Positions 47,446 to 56,331 of a stretch of 64,000 bases of DNA are shown here, in pieces. The translations under genes were made by a program, and so were the position numbers. The notes below the pieces were generated by a model, which was not told the DNA's origin, made no database searches, and worked only from the letters and a program-made list of their open reading frames with translations. The stretch covers positions 2,907,536 to 2,971,535 of the forward strand of contig NZ_CP015614.1 in the NCBI RefSeq assembly GCF_000635915.2. Reading direction: 5' to 3'. This stretch comes from Brevundimonas naejangsanensis (GTDB taxonomy: Bacteria; Pseudomonadota; Alphaproteobacteria; Caulobacterales; Caulobacteraceae). Each line of letters begins with the position of its first letter. Position 1 is the stretch's first letter.

Positions 47446-48122
47446 AACCCGCGCCTATAGCCGTCATCGGCATGCACCGTTCAGGCACCTCCTGCCTTGC
47501 CGGCTGTCTGGAGGATCTGGGCCTCAGCTTGGGCGAAGTGGTCACCTCCGCGCCTCACAACAAGAAGGGCAACCGCGAGAACCCGCGCTTCTGGCCTGTG
47601 CACGACGCCGTCCTGCAGCGTGTCGGCGCCGCCTGGGACGCCCCGCCCGCTGAACCGGTCGTCTGGACGCCGCAGGAGAAGGCCGACCTGAAGGCTGTGC
47701 TGGCCGACTACGACGCCCTGCCTCTCCCGTGGGGCTTCAAGGATCCGCGCGCCACCGTTTTGCTCGACGGCTGGTTTGAGATCCTGCCCGACCTGCGATT
47801 GATCGGCTCCATCCGTCACCCGCTGGCCGCAGCCGGCTCGTTGACGGCCCGAAACGGCTTTGACCTCGAGCGCGGCCTGTCGATCTGGGCGGGCTATAAT
47901 CGTGCGCTGTTGCGATGGCGCGATACGATGGTTTTCGATGTCATCGACTATGACGCGCCCGACTACGAGGTTCGCGTGCGTCGATCCGCGCAACGATTAG
48001 GACTGGACGCCGCGCGGCCCATGCCTTTTCGCGAGGGCGCGCTCAACCACCAAAAGACCCAAGCCGAGCCGCCGTCCAGCGTCGCTGATCTTTGGGCCCG
48101 CCTGCAAGAGATCGCTGCATGA
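47442..48122 (+). CDS. Sulfotransferase-family protein inside the T2SS operon
   Basis: 226 residues starting at GTG 47442, whose last two bases begin the gspE stop. The phosphosulfate loop is [12 protein letters not shown] (10-21), with FKDPRATVLLDGW and IRHPLAAAGSL as 3'-phosphate-side motifs. Same layout as the protein at 28874-29698 but not adjacent to it. Substrate unknown; a sugar or lipid of the surface polysaccharide is the natural guess. Coupled on both sides: GTGA with gspE and ATGA with the GT2 gene. This coupling makes it likely to be made with the secretion proteins. Confidence 0.88.
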
Positions 48123-49030
48123 AGCCGCTAGTTTCCATCGTCGTGGTCGGTTTCGACATGGCGCGCGAGCTGCCGCGGACGGTTCGCTCCTTCCTGCCCC
48201 CCTATCAGCGCGGGGTGGGCGCGGACCAGATCCAGATCATCATTGCCGACAACGGCTCCGCCGAGCCCGTTCAGCGGGACTGGTTCCCCCAGGACGCAGA
48301 CGTCACCGTGTTACGCGTAGATGACGGCGGCGTTTCTCCCTGTCGAGCGATCAACCGGGCGGCTTCCTTGGCCCGGGGTGAGTTCATCGGCGTCGTCATC
48401 GACGGCGCGCGCATGGCGACGCCGGGCATCGTCGCAGCGGCCCTTGAAGCCGCAAAGGTGCACCCGTCGGCTTTTGTAACTACGCTGGGGTTCCATCTCG
48501 GCCCCAAGGTCCAGCAGGTGTCGGTGACCGAAGGCTATGATCGGGATGTGGAGGATCGGCTTCTAGAGGGCATCGGCTGGCCGGCGGACGGCTATCGGCT
48601 GTTCGAGATCTGCGCCCTTGGTGAAAGCTATCGCGAGGGGGCGTTTGTCGCCCCGCCAGAGACGACCTTTTTCATCATGAGCAAAGACCGCTTCGACGCG
48701 CTCGGCGGTTTTGAGGAGCGGTTCGAAGAATTGGGCGGCGGGTTCGCTAACTATGATTTCTTCGAACGGGCGGTCGACGACGGCGATTCGCCGCTGGTCG
48801 CGCTGATCGGCGAGGGGACGTTCCACCAGTTGCACTACGGCGCGACCACCCAAGCTGGCGGGATACGCCGGAGGGTGGCGGCGGACGACCGGACGCTCGG
48901 CGAAGTATACGCGCGCGAATACGAATCTCTTCGGGGGCGACCCTATCAGCGTAGCCAGCCCCAGCCGCTCCTGGTGGGTCGCATTACGCATCCCGCCGTG
49001 CGCACTCTCTTTTTCCCCCCTTCGGCCTAA
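48119..49030 (+). CDS. GT2-family glycosyltransferase inside the T2SS operon
   Basis: 303 residues. GT-A fold with VSIVVVGFDMARELPRTVRS, IIADNGSAEP, the metal-site-like GVVIDGARMATPG and the acceptor-side GGFEERFEELGGGFANYDFF. No membrane helices; cytoplasmic. Start ATG overlaps the sulfotransferase stop and its TAA overlaps the gspF ATG (TAATG). It is not a known T2SS part, and its presence suggests that glycan synthesis and secretion are co-expressed. Donor and acceptor are unknown. Confidence 0.9.
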   Translation: MKPLVSIVVVGFDMARELPRTVRSFLPPYQRGVGADQIQIIIADNGSAEPVQRDWFPQDADVTVLRVDDGGVSPCRAINRAASLARGEFIGVVIDGARMATPGIVAAALEAAKVHPSAFVTTLGFHLGPKVQQVSVTEGYDRDVEDRLLEGIGWPADGYRLFEICALGESYREGAFVAPPETTFFIMSKDRFDALGGFEERFEELGGGFANYDFFERAVDDGDSPLVALIGEGTFHQLHYGATTQAGGIRRRVAADDRTLGEVYAREYESLRGRPYQRSQPQPLLVGRITHPAVRTLFFPPSA

Positions 49031-50238
49031 TGACCGACCAACTGACCTTTCAGTATGAGGCCGCCGGGCGGGACGGGCGGATGGTCAAGGGGATGATCGG
49101 CGCTGCGGACGAGGCGGTGGCCATGCGCCGCCTGGCCGCCGACGGCCTGACCGTCGTGCGCATCCGCCCCGCCGCCGCGCCTAAGGCCGAGGGGCGCGAG
49201 CGCGGGTTGAAGACCGCCGAGCGGGTGCTGGTCCTGCGGCAGATGGCGCTCATGCTGGAAGCGGGCGTCTCCCTGCTGGAGGCGCTGGACACGGTCGCTC
49301 AGGGGATGCAGGCGCGTAAAGGCCGCCGCCAGTTCCAGGCCGCCATCGCCGCCCTGCGCCGCGGCGAATCCCTGGGCGACGCTCTGGAGGAGCACGCGCC
49401 GGGCTTTCCCGACTACGTCTACGCCATGGCCCGCGTCGGCGAGGCGTCGGGCCGCATCGCCGAGGTGCTGAAAGAGGCCGCCGAGCAGATGGCCTATGAG
49501 GACCGGCTGCAGCGCGACTTCGCCAACGCCATGACCTATCCGGCCTTCCTCTGCTTCGCCGGGGTGGCCGCCGTCGGCTTCATCTTCACCCAGGTCGTGC
49601 CGCGCTTCGGCGCCATGATCGGCGACGACCGCGAGAACATCCCCGCCATGTCGCGCTGGGTCCTGCAGGCGGGAGAGTTCGCCAACGCCAACCTGGGCGT
49701 GGTGGCGGTGACGGCCGCGCTGGTGATCGCGGCCATCGTCCTGATCGTCAAGAACGCCGCCTTCCGCGAGCGGGCCTATACCGTCGCGCACGGCCTGCCC
49801 GTCGTCGGCCCGGTGATCCAGTCGCGCGAGATCGCGTCGTGGGCGCGGCTGACGGCCTTCGCCCTGAACAACGGCGTGCCCCTGCTGTCGGCGGCGGCCC
49901 TGTCGCGGGCGGCCGTGCCGATCGGCCCGTTCCGCCAGGGGCTGGACCTGCTGGAAAGCGACCTGAAGGCGGGCATGACCCTGGACGCCTCGCTGGGCGC
50001 CCACACCCGGCTGGAGGCGATGGACCTCAGCCTGCTGCGCGCGGGCCAGAAGTCGGGCGCCGTCGGCGCCATGTTCGGCTTCATGGCCGACAACTACGAA
50101 GCGCGTCTGCGCGACCGGATGAAGCGGATGACCTCCCTGCTGGAGCCGATGGCCATCGCCGCCATCTCCATCGTCGTCGGCTTCGTCGCCCTGTCGCTCG
50201 TTCTGGCCCTGTCGAGCGTCTACGAAGGCGTCGTCTGA
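49030..50238 (+). CDS. gspF: Type II secretion inner-membrane protein GspF
   Basis: 402 residues, the usual length, with two GspF domains (about 70-190 and 270-395) and three membrane helices near 170-190, 220-240 and 375-395. Motifs such as LRQMALMLEAGVSLLEALDT, AGQKSGAVGAMFGFMADNYE and SLLEPMAIAAISIVVGFVAL identify it. It connects GspE to the pseudopilus assembly platform. Stop overlaps the next ATG (TGATG). Confidence 0.95.
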   Translation: MTDQLTFQYEAAGRDGRMVKGMIGAADEAVAMRRLAADGLTVVRIRPAAAPKAEGRERGLKTAERVLVLRQMALMLEAGVSLLEALDTVAQGMQARKGRRQFQAAIAALRRGESLGDALEEHAPGFPDYVYAMARVGEASGRIAEVLKEAAEQMAYEDRLQRDFANAMTYPAFLCFAGVAAVGFIFTQVVPRFGAMIGDDRENIPAMSRWVLQAGEFANANLGVVAVTAALVIAAIVLIVKNAAFRERAYTVAHGLPVVGPVIQSREIASWARLTAFALNNGVPLLSAAALSRAAVPIGPFRQGLDLLESDLKAGMTLDASLGAHTRLEAMDLSLLRAGQKSGAVGAMFGFMADNYEARLRDRMKRMTSLLEPMAIAAISIVVGFVALSLVLALSSVYEGVV

Positions 50239-50663
50239 TGCGAGCGAAGGTGCGGGGGCGTCAGGGGTTCAGCCTGATCGAGGCCCTGGTGGCGCTGGCC
50301 ATCGCCTCGATGACGCTGATGGCGATCTTCGAACTGCAGATCCAGATGGCGCGCGGTCAACAGCGCGCGGCCCTGGCGATCGAACAGGTGGCGGCTCAGG
50401 AGAACGCCCTGGCCCTGACGCGGCATCTCAATCCGATGGCCGAACCCTATGGCCGCATCGCCCTGCCGGGCGGCGACGTCGTCACCTGGTCGGCCGAGGC
50501 CAAGAGCGAGCGCCGCACCAACGCGGGCTTCCCATCAGGCGACGGCGCCTTTGAGGTTCAGCTCTATCAGGTCACGGTCGGCGTCGAGCGCCAGGGCGGC
50601 CGGTCGCCCGCGCCTCTGGTGTTCGACCGCCTGGGCTGGCGCCGACTGGAGATCGAGGGCTGA
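50238..50663 (+). CDS. gspI: Type II secretion minor pseudopilin, GspI-like
   Basis: 141 residues with a prepilin signal: basic leader, cleavage G10|F11 in RQGFSLIEALVALAIA and Glu15 at +5. The C-terminal globular domain with YQVTVGVERQGG and a final FDRLGWRRLEIEG resembles GspI more than GspJ, although pseudopilin subtypes are hard to separate by eye. It ends the gspE-F-I operon and converges on gspD with a three-base gap. Confidence 0.8.
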   Translation: MRAKVRGRQGFSLIEALVALAIASMTLMAIFELQIQMARGQQRAALAIEQVAAQENALALTRHLNPMAEPYGRIALPGGDVVTWSAEAKSERRTNAGFPSGDGAFEVQLYQVTVGVERQGGRSPAPLVFDRLGWRRLEIEG

Positions 50664-50666
50664 GGC

Positions 50667-53000
50667 TTAGTCCTCGACCGGCTCCGGCGCCTCTTCAATC
50701 ACATCTTCCACGGGCCCTGTGGCGATCGCCGAGGCGGTGGGCGTGCGGCGGCGCTCTGAGGCGCGGTTCGGTCCGGGCAGGTCGAACCCGACGCCGCGCA
50801 CCCCATAGCCGACCGAGAAGGGCGTCAGCGTATAGGACCAACCGCGTCCGGTGCGGAAGGCGGCGTTGATGTCGCGCGACAGGCTGTCGGCCATATCGGC
50901 CATGTCTTCGTCGCCCCGGATGACATAGGGGGTGATCAGCATCACCAGTTCGGTGCGGTTGCCGCTGACGCTGTTGGTCTGGAAGGCTGAGCCGATCAGG
51001 GGGATGTCCTTGATGAAGGGCACGCCGGTGTTGGTCTTGGAGTAGTTGTTGCTGATCAGGCCGCCCAGCACGCCGGTCCAGCCGTCGGTGATCGAGATCT
51101 GGGTTGTCAGGCTGCGGTTCAGGATCGGAGGGCTGGCTATGGCCGAGTTCCTGGATTCGCCGACCTCGGAGATTTCCTGACTGATGGTGATGTCGACCCG
51201 GTCGCCATAGACGACGGGCTGCAGGTCCAGGATGACGCCGGTCTGGCGGTACTGCACGCTTTGCAGGATGTCGGTGTCGCCCCCGGCCTGATTGTTGGCG
51301 GCGCGTTGTGACGTGATGATCGGCACGTCGGTGCCGACCTGGAACCGGGCGGATCCGCCGCTGCGCGCGACCAGTTGCGGCCGTTGCAGGATGTTGACGC
51401 GGTTGTTGGACGCCTCGGCCGCCAGATTGGCGCGGAAGTTGTCGCCCTTGAAGGACAGCACCAGACCGCCGCCGCCGATCTTCAGGCCTTCGGTGGACCC
51501 GGTCAGCAGGCCGTCGCCGCGCATTTCCGAACCGAACAGATCGACGCCGAGCGAGGTTTTGTCCGTCAGCGTCACCTCGGCGATCATCACCTCGATCACC
51601 ACCTGGGGCGCCGGGGTGTCCAGCGTGTTGAGCAGATTGCGCAGCTGGGCGAACTCGGTGGCCGTGCCGGTGAAGATGATGCGGTTGCCGATGGGGTCGG
51701 TCAGGACGCGGCCGTTCATGAACTGACCTTGCGAACCTTGACCCATCCCGCCCTGGCCGCCGCCGTTCATGCCGCCGGTCGGACGGTTGGCTTCAGAGGC
51801 GGGCGGGGCGCCCGGCACGCCGACGGGCGCCTGGGCCTGGGCCATGGTAGGGCTCTGCCCCATGGCCAGCTGGCCCAGAGAGGCGGCGTCGGTGTTCTTG
51901 ACCTGATAGACGAAGGTCGAGGCCTTGTCCCCGAGGGCGGCGGGCTGATCCAGTGTCTCGACCCAGTAACGCGCGCGCTCCAGCGTTTCGGGATCGCGCG
52001 CGAAGATCAGGATCTGGTTCGCCGACGGGAAGGACAGGATGACCAGGGCGCGCCCGGCCAGGGCCTGGCGCGAGACGATATAGCCTTCGGTCGTCAGCGT
52101 CTGTTCCAGCGAAGCGGCCAGTTGGTCCGTGCCCCAGAAGGACGGCTCCACCCGCAGCACCTGGGTGCCGGCGAAGCGCGGCTGGTCCAGTTCGCGCAGC
52201 GCCCGAACGACCTGGGCGACCTCGCGGCCGGAGCCCGAGATAATCAGGCTGTTGGTCAGGGGATCGGGCGTGATCCGCGCGCCGCCGAGGTTGGGATAGA
52301 CGTCCTGCAACAGACCTTGCAGGGCGTTGACCTCGATGGTCTGGACCGTGAAGAACTGCACCACGCGGCCGGCCGCGCTGGGCACGGCGCGGCTGCGATT
52401 GATGGCGGTTCCCGTCGAGGTCTCGGGCGTGACGCCCACGGTGACGAAGCCGCCGTCGATATAGACCTCGACCCCGTACTGACGCAGCGCCTGCTGGGTC
52501 AGGCTGAACAGGGCGCGTTTGCTGATCGCGCCGCCGCTGCCCCCGGCCACGATCTCGGTGCGGTTGGCGACGTCAGGCGACAGGGTGAAGGGGGTCTTCA
52601 GCACGCCGCCAAAGACGGTGGCGGCGAACTGCGGAATCGACTGGGGCGACAGATTGGCGTCGACCAGTTCGTCCGATACGAGGCCCGCGATCTGCTCGGG
52701 CGTGGCGGGCTGGCGCGTGGCCGCGGGCGGCGCCGGCGGGGCCGGGATGTTCAGCGTGCTGGTCTGCACCCGGGCGCGCCCGTCCGTGGAGGTCTCGCCG
52801 CCGATCTGGCCGTCCGTGGACGCACGCTCCAGACGGGCGTCAGGGCGGGTGACGACGCTCTGCATGTCCGGGAAGGCGGCGCATCCGGCCAGAACGATCA
52901 TCGGCGCCAGAGCCGACGCCGCGCGCAGGGCCGCGCGGGACGCGGGGGCCGTCAGGCTGGCGCGCGGGCGAGAGAAGCGGTCCATGGTCAGCTTCGACAT
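50667..53000 (-). CDS. gspD: Type II secretion secretin GspD, lipoprotein form
   Basis: Outer-membrane secretin of 777 residues from the ATG at 52998-53000 (GAGGA upstream). A lipobox VLAGC (Cys40) follows an unusually long N-terminus, so the secretin appears lipid-anchored itself. N0-N3 domains occupy about 90-450, with a Gly/Gln/Met-rich linker (GGMNGGGQGGMGQGSQGQF) near 395-415. The secretin core has QVVIEVMIAEVTLTD, VPIITSQRAANN and VPFIKDIPLIGSAF. The C-terminus is extended and acidic. No GspS pilotin gene is nearby, consistent with self-piloting. Coupled to gspC upstream. Confidence 0.94.
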   Translation of the reverse strand: MSKLTMDRFSRPRASLTAPASRAALRAASALAPMIVLAGCAAFPDMQSVVTRPDARLERASTDGQIGGETSTDGRARVQTSTLNIPAPPAPPAATRQPATPEQIAGLVSDELVDANLSPQSIPQFAATVFGGVLKTPFTLSPDVANRTEIVAGGSGGAISKRALFSLTQQALRQYGVEVYIDGGFVTVGVTPETSTGTAINRSRAVPSAAGRVVQFFTVQTIEVNALQGLLQDVYPNLGGARITPDPLTNSLIISGSGREVAQVVRALRELDQPRFAGTQVLRVEPSFWGTDQLAASLEQTLTTEGYIVSRQALAGRALVILSFPSANQILIFARDPETLERARYWVETLDQPAALGDKASTFVYQVKNTDAASLGQLAMGQSPTMAQAQAPVGVPGAPPASEANRPTGGMNGGGQGGMGQGSQGQFMNGRVLTDPIGNRIIFTGTATEFAQLRNLLNTLDTPAPQVVIEVMIAEVTLTDKTSLGVDLFGSEMRGDGLLTGSTEGLKIGGGGLVLSFKGDNFRANLAAEASNNRVNILQRPQLVARSGGSARFQVGTDVPIITSQRAANNQAGGDTDILQSVQYRQTGVILDLQPVVYGDRVDITISQEISEVGESRNSAIASPPILNRSLTTQISITDGWTGVLGGLISNNYSKTNTGVPFIKDIPLIGSAFQTNSVSGNRTELVMLITPYVIRGDEDMADMADSLSRDINAAFRTGRGWSYTLTPFSVGYGVRGVGFDLPGPNRASERRRTPTASAIATGPVEDVIEEAPEPVED

Positions 53001-53017
53001 TGCATTGTCCTCGATAC

Positions 53018-53479
53018 TCAACCGAACACCCGCACGACGCGCGTTTCGCGTCCCTTGGTCAGGGTGACGGCGTCAGCGGTGATTTCTTTGATGCGCCAGT
53101 CCTCGAACACGGCGCCTTCGGCCAGGGGGGCGACGCCGCCCGCGCCGCTCACCAGGACGTGGCGGGCGCCGGTCGCCGGATCGCGTTCGACCCCGCGCAG
53201 GGCGGCGCGGAAAGTCACGGCCACGTCGGGCGGCGGAGGCGGAGGCGGCGGGGGCGGAGGCGGCGGGGGCGGCGGCGGAGGCGGCGGGTCCGACCGCAGG
53301 GTCTTCAGAAACGCCACGGCCGCGATCGCGCCTTCGCCGGGCCGCAGGCTCAGTCCCTGCTGTGCGCTCGCGCCGCGCACGACCGCGGGCGGCTCCTCCG
53401 GCCGGCCCGGATAGGCGGCGCCGGTCAGATAGGCCAGGATCAGGACCAGCGGCGGCGCCGCCCACAGCAGGGGCTTCAC
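53018..53479 (-). CDS. gspC: Type II secretion protein GspC-like
   Basis: 153 residues from the GTG at 53477-53479, whose first bases overlap the gspM stop (GTGA). One membrane helix (PLLWAAPPLVLILAYLTGAA), a periplasmic linker and a run of about 20 prolines near residue 65-85. A homology-region (HR)-like domain follows with FRAALRGVERDPATG, a beta-hairpin and WRIKEITADAVTLTKG. There is no PDZ or coiled-coil C-terminus, so it is a short GspC. It would join GspD in the periplasm to GspL/M. Confidence 0.8.
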   Translation of the reverse strand: MKPLLWAAPPLVLILAYLTGAAYPGRPEEPPAVVRGASAQQGLSLRPGEGAIAAVAFLKTLRSDPPPPPPPPPPPPPPPPPPPPDVAVTFRAALRGVERDPATGARHVLVSGAGGVAPLAEGAVFEDWRIKEITADAVTLTKGRETRVVRVFG

Positions 53480-54111
53480 GACGCCGTCTCCGTCTGCGTC
53501 AGCCGCACTGGAAAGGCGAGGCGCAGCCACAGCTTGCCGCTGGTCTGGGGCGGGCCGTCCTCGACCATCATCGGCCGGGGCGGCGTCAGCTCATAGCGGA
53601 ACCCCACGACGCGGAACCCTTCGGGCCACTCGCCCAGCTTGTCGAGGAAGGCGAAGGCGGGGCCCCAGCGCAGGTCGGATTGAACCTCGACGTCCAGCCA
53701 CTGGGTCGGGCCGATCGCCTCGACCTTGGCGTTGGTGACGATGCGCGCATTGGGCAGGTCGACGGCCGACAGCGCCTCCAGCAGCCGCTGCTCGATCAAC
53801 ACCTGAGCCACGGCCGGATTGGCGGCCTCGAACCCCCAGGCGTTCATGTCTTCCAGCGCCAGGCGATCCGCCGCGCCATCGGCGATCCGCCGCGCCGCCG
53901 CCGCCGTCAGTCGGGCCGTGGACTGTTCGCCCAGCGCGTCGATATAGGCGTCGGCCTGGGTCGTTCGGGCCTCCAGCGCGGCGACCGGGGCGTAGAAGGC
54001 GACGCCCAGCGCCAGGCCGCCCAGCAGCAGGCGCTCACGCGTGGTGGTGCGCTGCAGACGCTCCTTCAGCGCCTCGATCGACGCGCGCGTCGATGCGACC
54101 GTGTCCGCCAT
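53476..54111 (-). CDS. gspM: Type II secretion protein GspM-like
   Basis: 211 residues from the ATG at 54109-54111, with AAGGA five bases upstream; an earlier in-frame Met is less well placed. An amphipathic Arg-rich N-terminus precedes one membrane helix (LLLGGLALGVAFYAPVAAL), a periplasmic helical part and an alpha/beta C-terminal domain. Sequence similarity is low, as is usual for GspM, and the assignment rests on architecture and position between gspG and gspC. It is divergent from gspG. Confidence 0.75.
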   Translation of the reverse strand: MADTVASTRASIEALKERLQRTTTRERLLLGGLALGVAFYAPVAALEARTTQADAYIDALGEQSTARLTAAAARRIADGAADRLALEDMNAWGFEAANPAVAQVLIEQRLLEALSAVDLPNARIVTNAKVEAIGPTQWLDVEVQSDLRWGPAFAFLDKLGEWPEGFRVVGFRYELTPPRPMMVEDGPPQTSGKLWLRLAFPVRLTQTETAS

Positions 54112-54239
54112 GAATCCTTGCAAAATTCGTCGCCCTCGTGCGCGCCAGAGCCCGCAATTCGCATCGACCCCCTATGCGCGCTCAGCTATAGCAACCGCTA
54201 AGCGCCCATAACAGCTTAGAAATCCAAAGTGGTCGATCA

Positions 54240-54755
54240 ATGCTTCGTCGTCTGAACCGACTTTACCGCCGTTTTTCGTTTGTCGTGGCCCCGCCGCATC
54301 AGCCGCGCAGCCGTCAGGCGCGCGCCGGCTATTCCATGCTCGAGATTCTGGTCGTGCTGGCGATCATCGCCCTGATCGCCGCCGTGGTGGGACCGCGCCT
54401 GTTCGCCCAGCTGGACAAGTCCAAGAGCCAGACCGCCCGCCTGCAGATCCGCTCGCTGGAAGCGGCGCTGGAGACCATGCGCATCGACATCGGCCGCCTG
54501 CCGAGCGAACAGGAAGGCCTGACCCTGCTGATGAAGGCCGACGCCCAGCAGGTGCCCGGCTGGTCGGGTCCGTATCTGGACAAGGACCTGCCGCCCGACC
54601 CGTGGGGCCGCTCCTACATCTATGTGGCGCCGCCCGCGCCCAGCGCCGGCGATCCGGCGCCCGACGCCCGCGCCCGGGTGATCAGCTACGGCGCCGACGG
54701 CCAGGAGGGCGGCGAGGGCGTCAACGCTGATGTCTCGTCCGATTCCCCGCGCTGA
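54240..54755 (+). CDS. gspG: Type II secretion major pseudopilin GspG
   Basis: 171 residues. Prepilin cleavage G30|Y31 in ARAGYSMLEILVVLAIIALI with Glu35 at +5. The 30-residue leader is long and Arg-rich; an internal GTG at residue 16 would shorten it. The globular part has DIGRLPSEQEGLTLLM, WSGPYLDKDLPPDPWGRSYIY and a Ca-site-like C-terminus (YGADGQEGGEGVNAD), all GspG hallmarks. Overlaps gspH by 26 bases. The divergent gap with gspM (54112-54239) should hold both promoters. Confidence 0.95.
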   Translation: MLRRLNRLYRRFSFVVAPPHQPRSRQARAGYSMLEILVVLAIIALIAAVVGPRLFAQLDKSKSQTARLQIRSLEAALETMRIDIGRLPSEQEGLTLLMKADAQQVPGWSGPYLDKDLPPDPWGRSYIYVAPPAPSAGDPAPDARARVISYGADGQEGGEGVNADVSSDSPR

Positions 54756-55194
54756 TTTCAGCCGTCGTCCGGGCGGCGCCGTTGATGCGGCGCGCGCGGG
54801 CTACAGCCTGATGGAGGTGCTGGTGGTGCTGGCCATCTTCGCCCTCAGCGCCTCCATCATCATGCCCTCGACCTCGCGGATGCTGGACCAGACGGCGGCC
54901 CACGCCGTCTTCTTCGAGTTCCAGCGCCAAGTGTCCGACCTACGGCGCGAGGCCAACCGCACCGGCGAGCCGCTGCGCATTATCGACCCCGCCATGCCCG
55001 AGCTGGAGGGTGATCGGCGGATCGAGCTGCGCGCCCCGTGGCGCTACACCTTGTCGCCCGCCCTGTCGGTCGCCGAGGGCGGCGGCTGCTCCACCGCCAG
55101 CGCCAACCTGATCCACCAGGACCGGGTGGTCATGACCCTGCGCAGCGAGGACGGAACCTGCCGCTTCATTCGCTATCAGGCGGCTGCGTCCTAA
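54730..55194 (+). CDS. gspH: Type II secretion minor pseudopilin, GspH-like
   Basis: 154 residues. Prepilin cleavage G24|Y25 in RAGYSLMEVLVVLAIFAL with Glu29 at +5. The globular part has FEFQRQVSDLRREANRTGEP and a Cys pair (GGCSTAS, DGTCRF), consistent with the GspH fold. Overlaps gspG in a different frame and converges with gspL. Confidence 0.85.
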   Translation: MSRPIPRADFSRRPGGAVDAARAGYSLMEVLVVLAIFALSASIIMPSTSRMLDQTAAHAVFFEFQRQVSDLRREANRTGEPLRIIDPAMPELEGDRRIELRAPWRYTLSPALSVAEGGGCSTASANLIHQDRVVMTLRSEDGTCRFIRYQAAAS

Positions 55195-55209
55195 GGCGCT
55201 CGGCTCAGC

Positions 55210-56331
55210 TCAGGGCTGGGCCGGAGAGGCCGGCGCCGGTTCCAAACCGGGTTCAGGCTCCAGCGGCGGCGCCGCCTCGCGCACCCGCATCTTCACGCTC
55301 AGATTTCTGGCTGCGCTGTCGGTGCGGGGCTCGACCGCATAGAAATAGCCCGAGCTCTCCAGGTCGCCCACCACCAGGGCGATCTTGCCGATGGCCTCAT
55401 AAGGCAGGGTGAACTCCAGCGTCTCCGTCTCGGCGTTCAGGGCCGAGGGCGCCAGGTCATGCAGCGCCAGAATCCCGATGGCCGCCCCGGCGGCGCTCAG
55501 CGGGCCGGTCTGTTCCTCCAGGCGGCGATAGGCGACCAGCTTCTGCTGGCTGGCGTTCAGCCTGTGCACGGCCTCGGCTTGCGGCGTGGCGGCGCGGATC
55601 TCGGCGGTCTGCGCTTCGATCCGGGCGACGTCCTTGGCCAGTTCGCGGCTCTGACCGAACAGGAAGGCGGCGACGCACAGGGAGGCGAAGGCCGCCCCGC
55701 CGCCGGCCATCAGCGCCAGCTGTTCGCGCGACAGCTCGACCGGGGCCAGGGCGAAGGCGTCGCGATTGTCGAAGGCGATCGGCAGGTCGCTGGGCGCGGG
55801 CGGGGCCTCCGGCGCCGCCTCGGCGTTGCGCTGCAGCCGCACGAAGGCGGACCAGGCGGCGGCGTCGTAGCGGTCGCGGCGCCAGGCCGAGGCGACCAGC
55901 GCCTTGTCGCGCCACAGCTGCGCCTCATGGCCCTGGTTCAAGCGTACGATGCGCCAGCCCTCGCCGCGCGGCTGGGCCAGGGTCTCGGGCGTCAGGACCG
56001 GCGCGCCCTGCGCCCCCTCCTGCGCCGCCAGCAGGGTCTCGACCCGCTCGGCGTCCCACCACCAGACGCCATAATCGTCGCCCGCCTTGCTGAGGACGAA
56101 GCCCGCCCGCAGATAGGGCGCGGCCAGCCGGGCGTGCAGCGTCGCCGCCTGTCGCCGCCGCCGACGCGGCAGGGCCGCTGTGCTGAACAGGCCGAAGGCG
56201 CACAGGTCGCGCGCCAGCAGCAGCACCGGCCGTCGCAGCACGCGTCCGACCGCGCCGCCCGGATGGACGACGCTGAGGGCGCCGTCGGCGCTCAACCGCT
56301 CAACGCGGGGCGTAAGGAAGTCGAATGGCAT
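55210..56331 (-). CDS. gspL: Type II secretion protein GspL-like
   Basis: 373 residues. The N-terminal 220 residues are a cytoplasmic domain, weakly like the actin-like GspL head (LDxxR-type motifs not clear), followed by a membrane helix near 222-242 (LMAGGGAAFASLCVAAFLFG). A periplasmic ferredoxin-like C-terminus precedes a Pro/Glu-rich tail. GspL would link GspE to the pseudopilus platform. The call rests on length, topology and its place after gspK; sequence identity to characterised GspL looks low. It overlaps the end of gspK by 32 bases. Confidence 0.72.
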   Translation of the reverse strand: MPFDFLTPRVERLSADGALSVVHPGGAVGRVLRRPVLLLARDLCAFGLFSTAALPRRRRRQAATLHARLAAPYLRAGFVLSKAGDDYGVWWWDAERVETLLAAQEGAQGAPVLTPETLAQPRGEGWRIVRLNQGHEAQLWRDKALVASAWRRDRYDAAAWSAFVRLQRNAEAAPEAPPAPSDLPIAFDNRDAFALAPVELSREQLALMAGGGAAFASLCVAAFLFGQSRELAKDVARIEAQTAEIRAATPQAEAVHRLNASQQKLVAYRRLEEQTGPLSAAGAAIGILALHDLAPSALNAETETLEFTLPYEAIGKIALVVGDLESSGYFYAVEPRTDSAARNLSVKMRVREAAPPLEPEPGLEPAPASPAQP

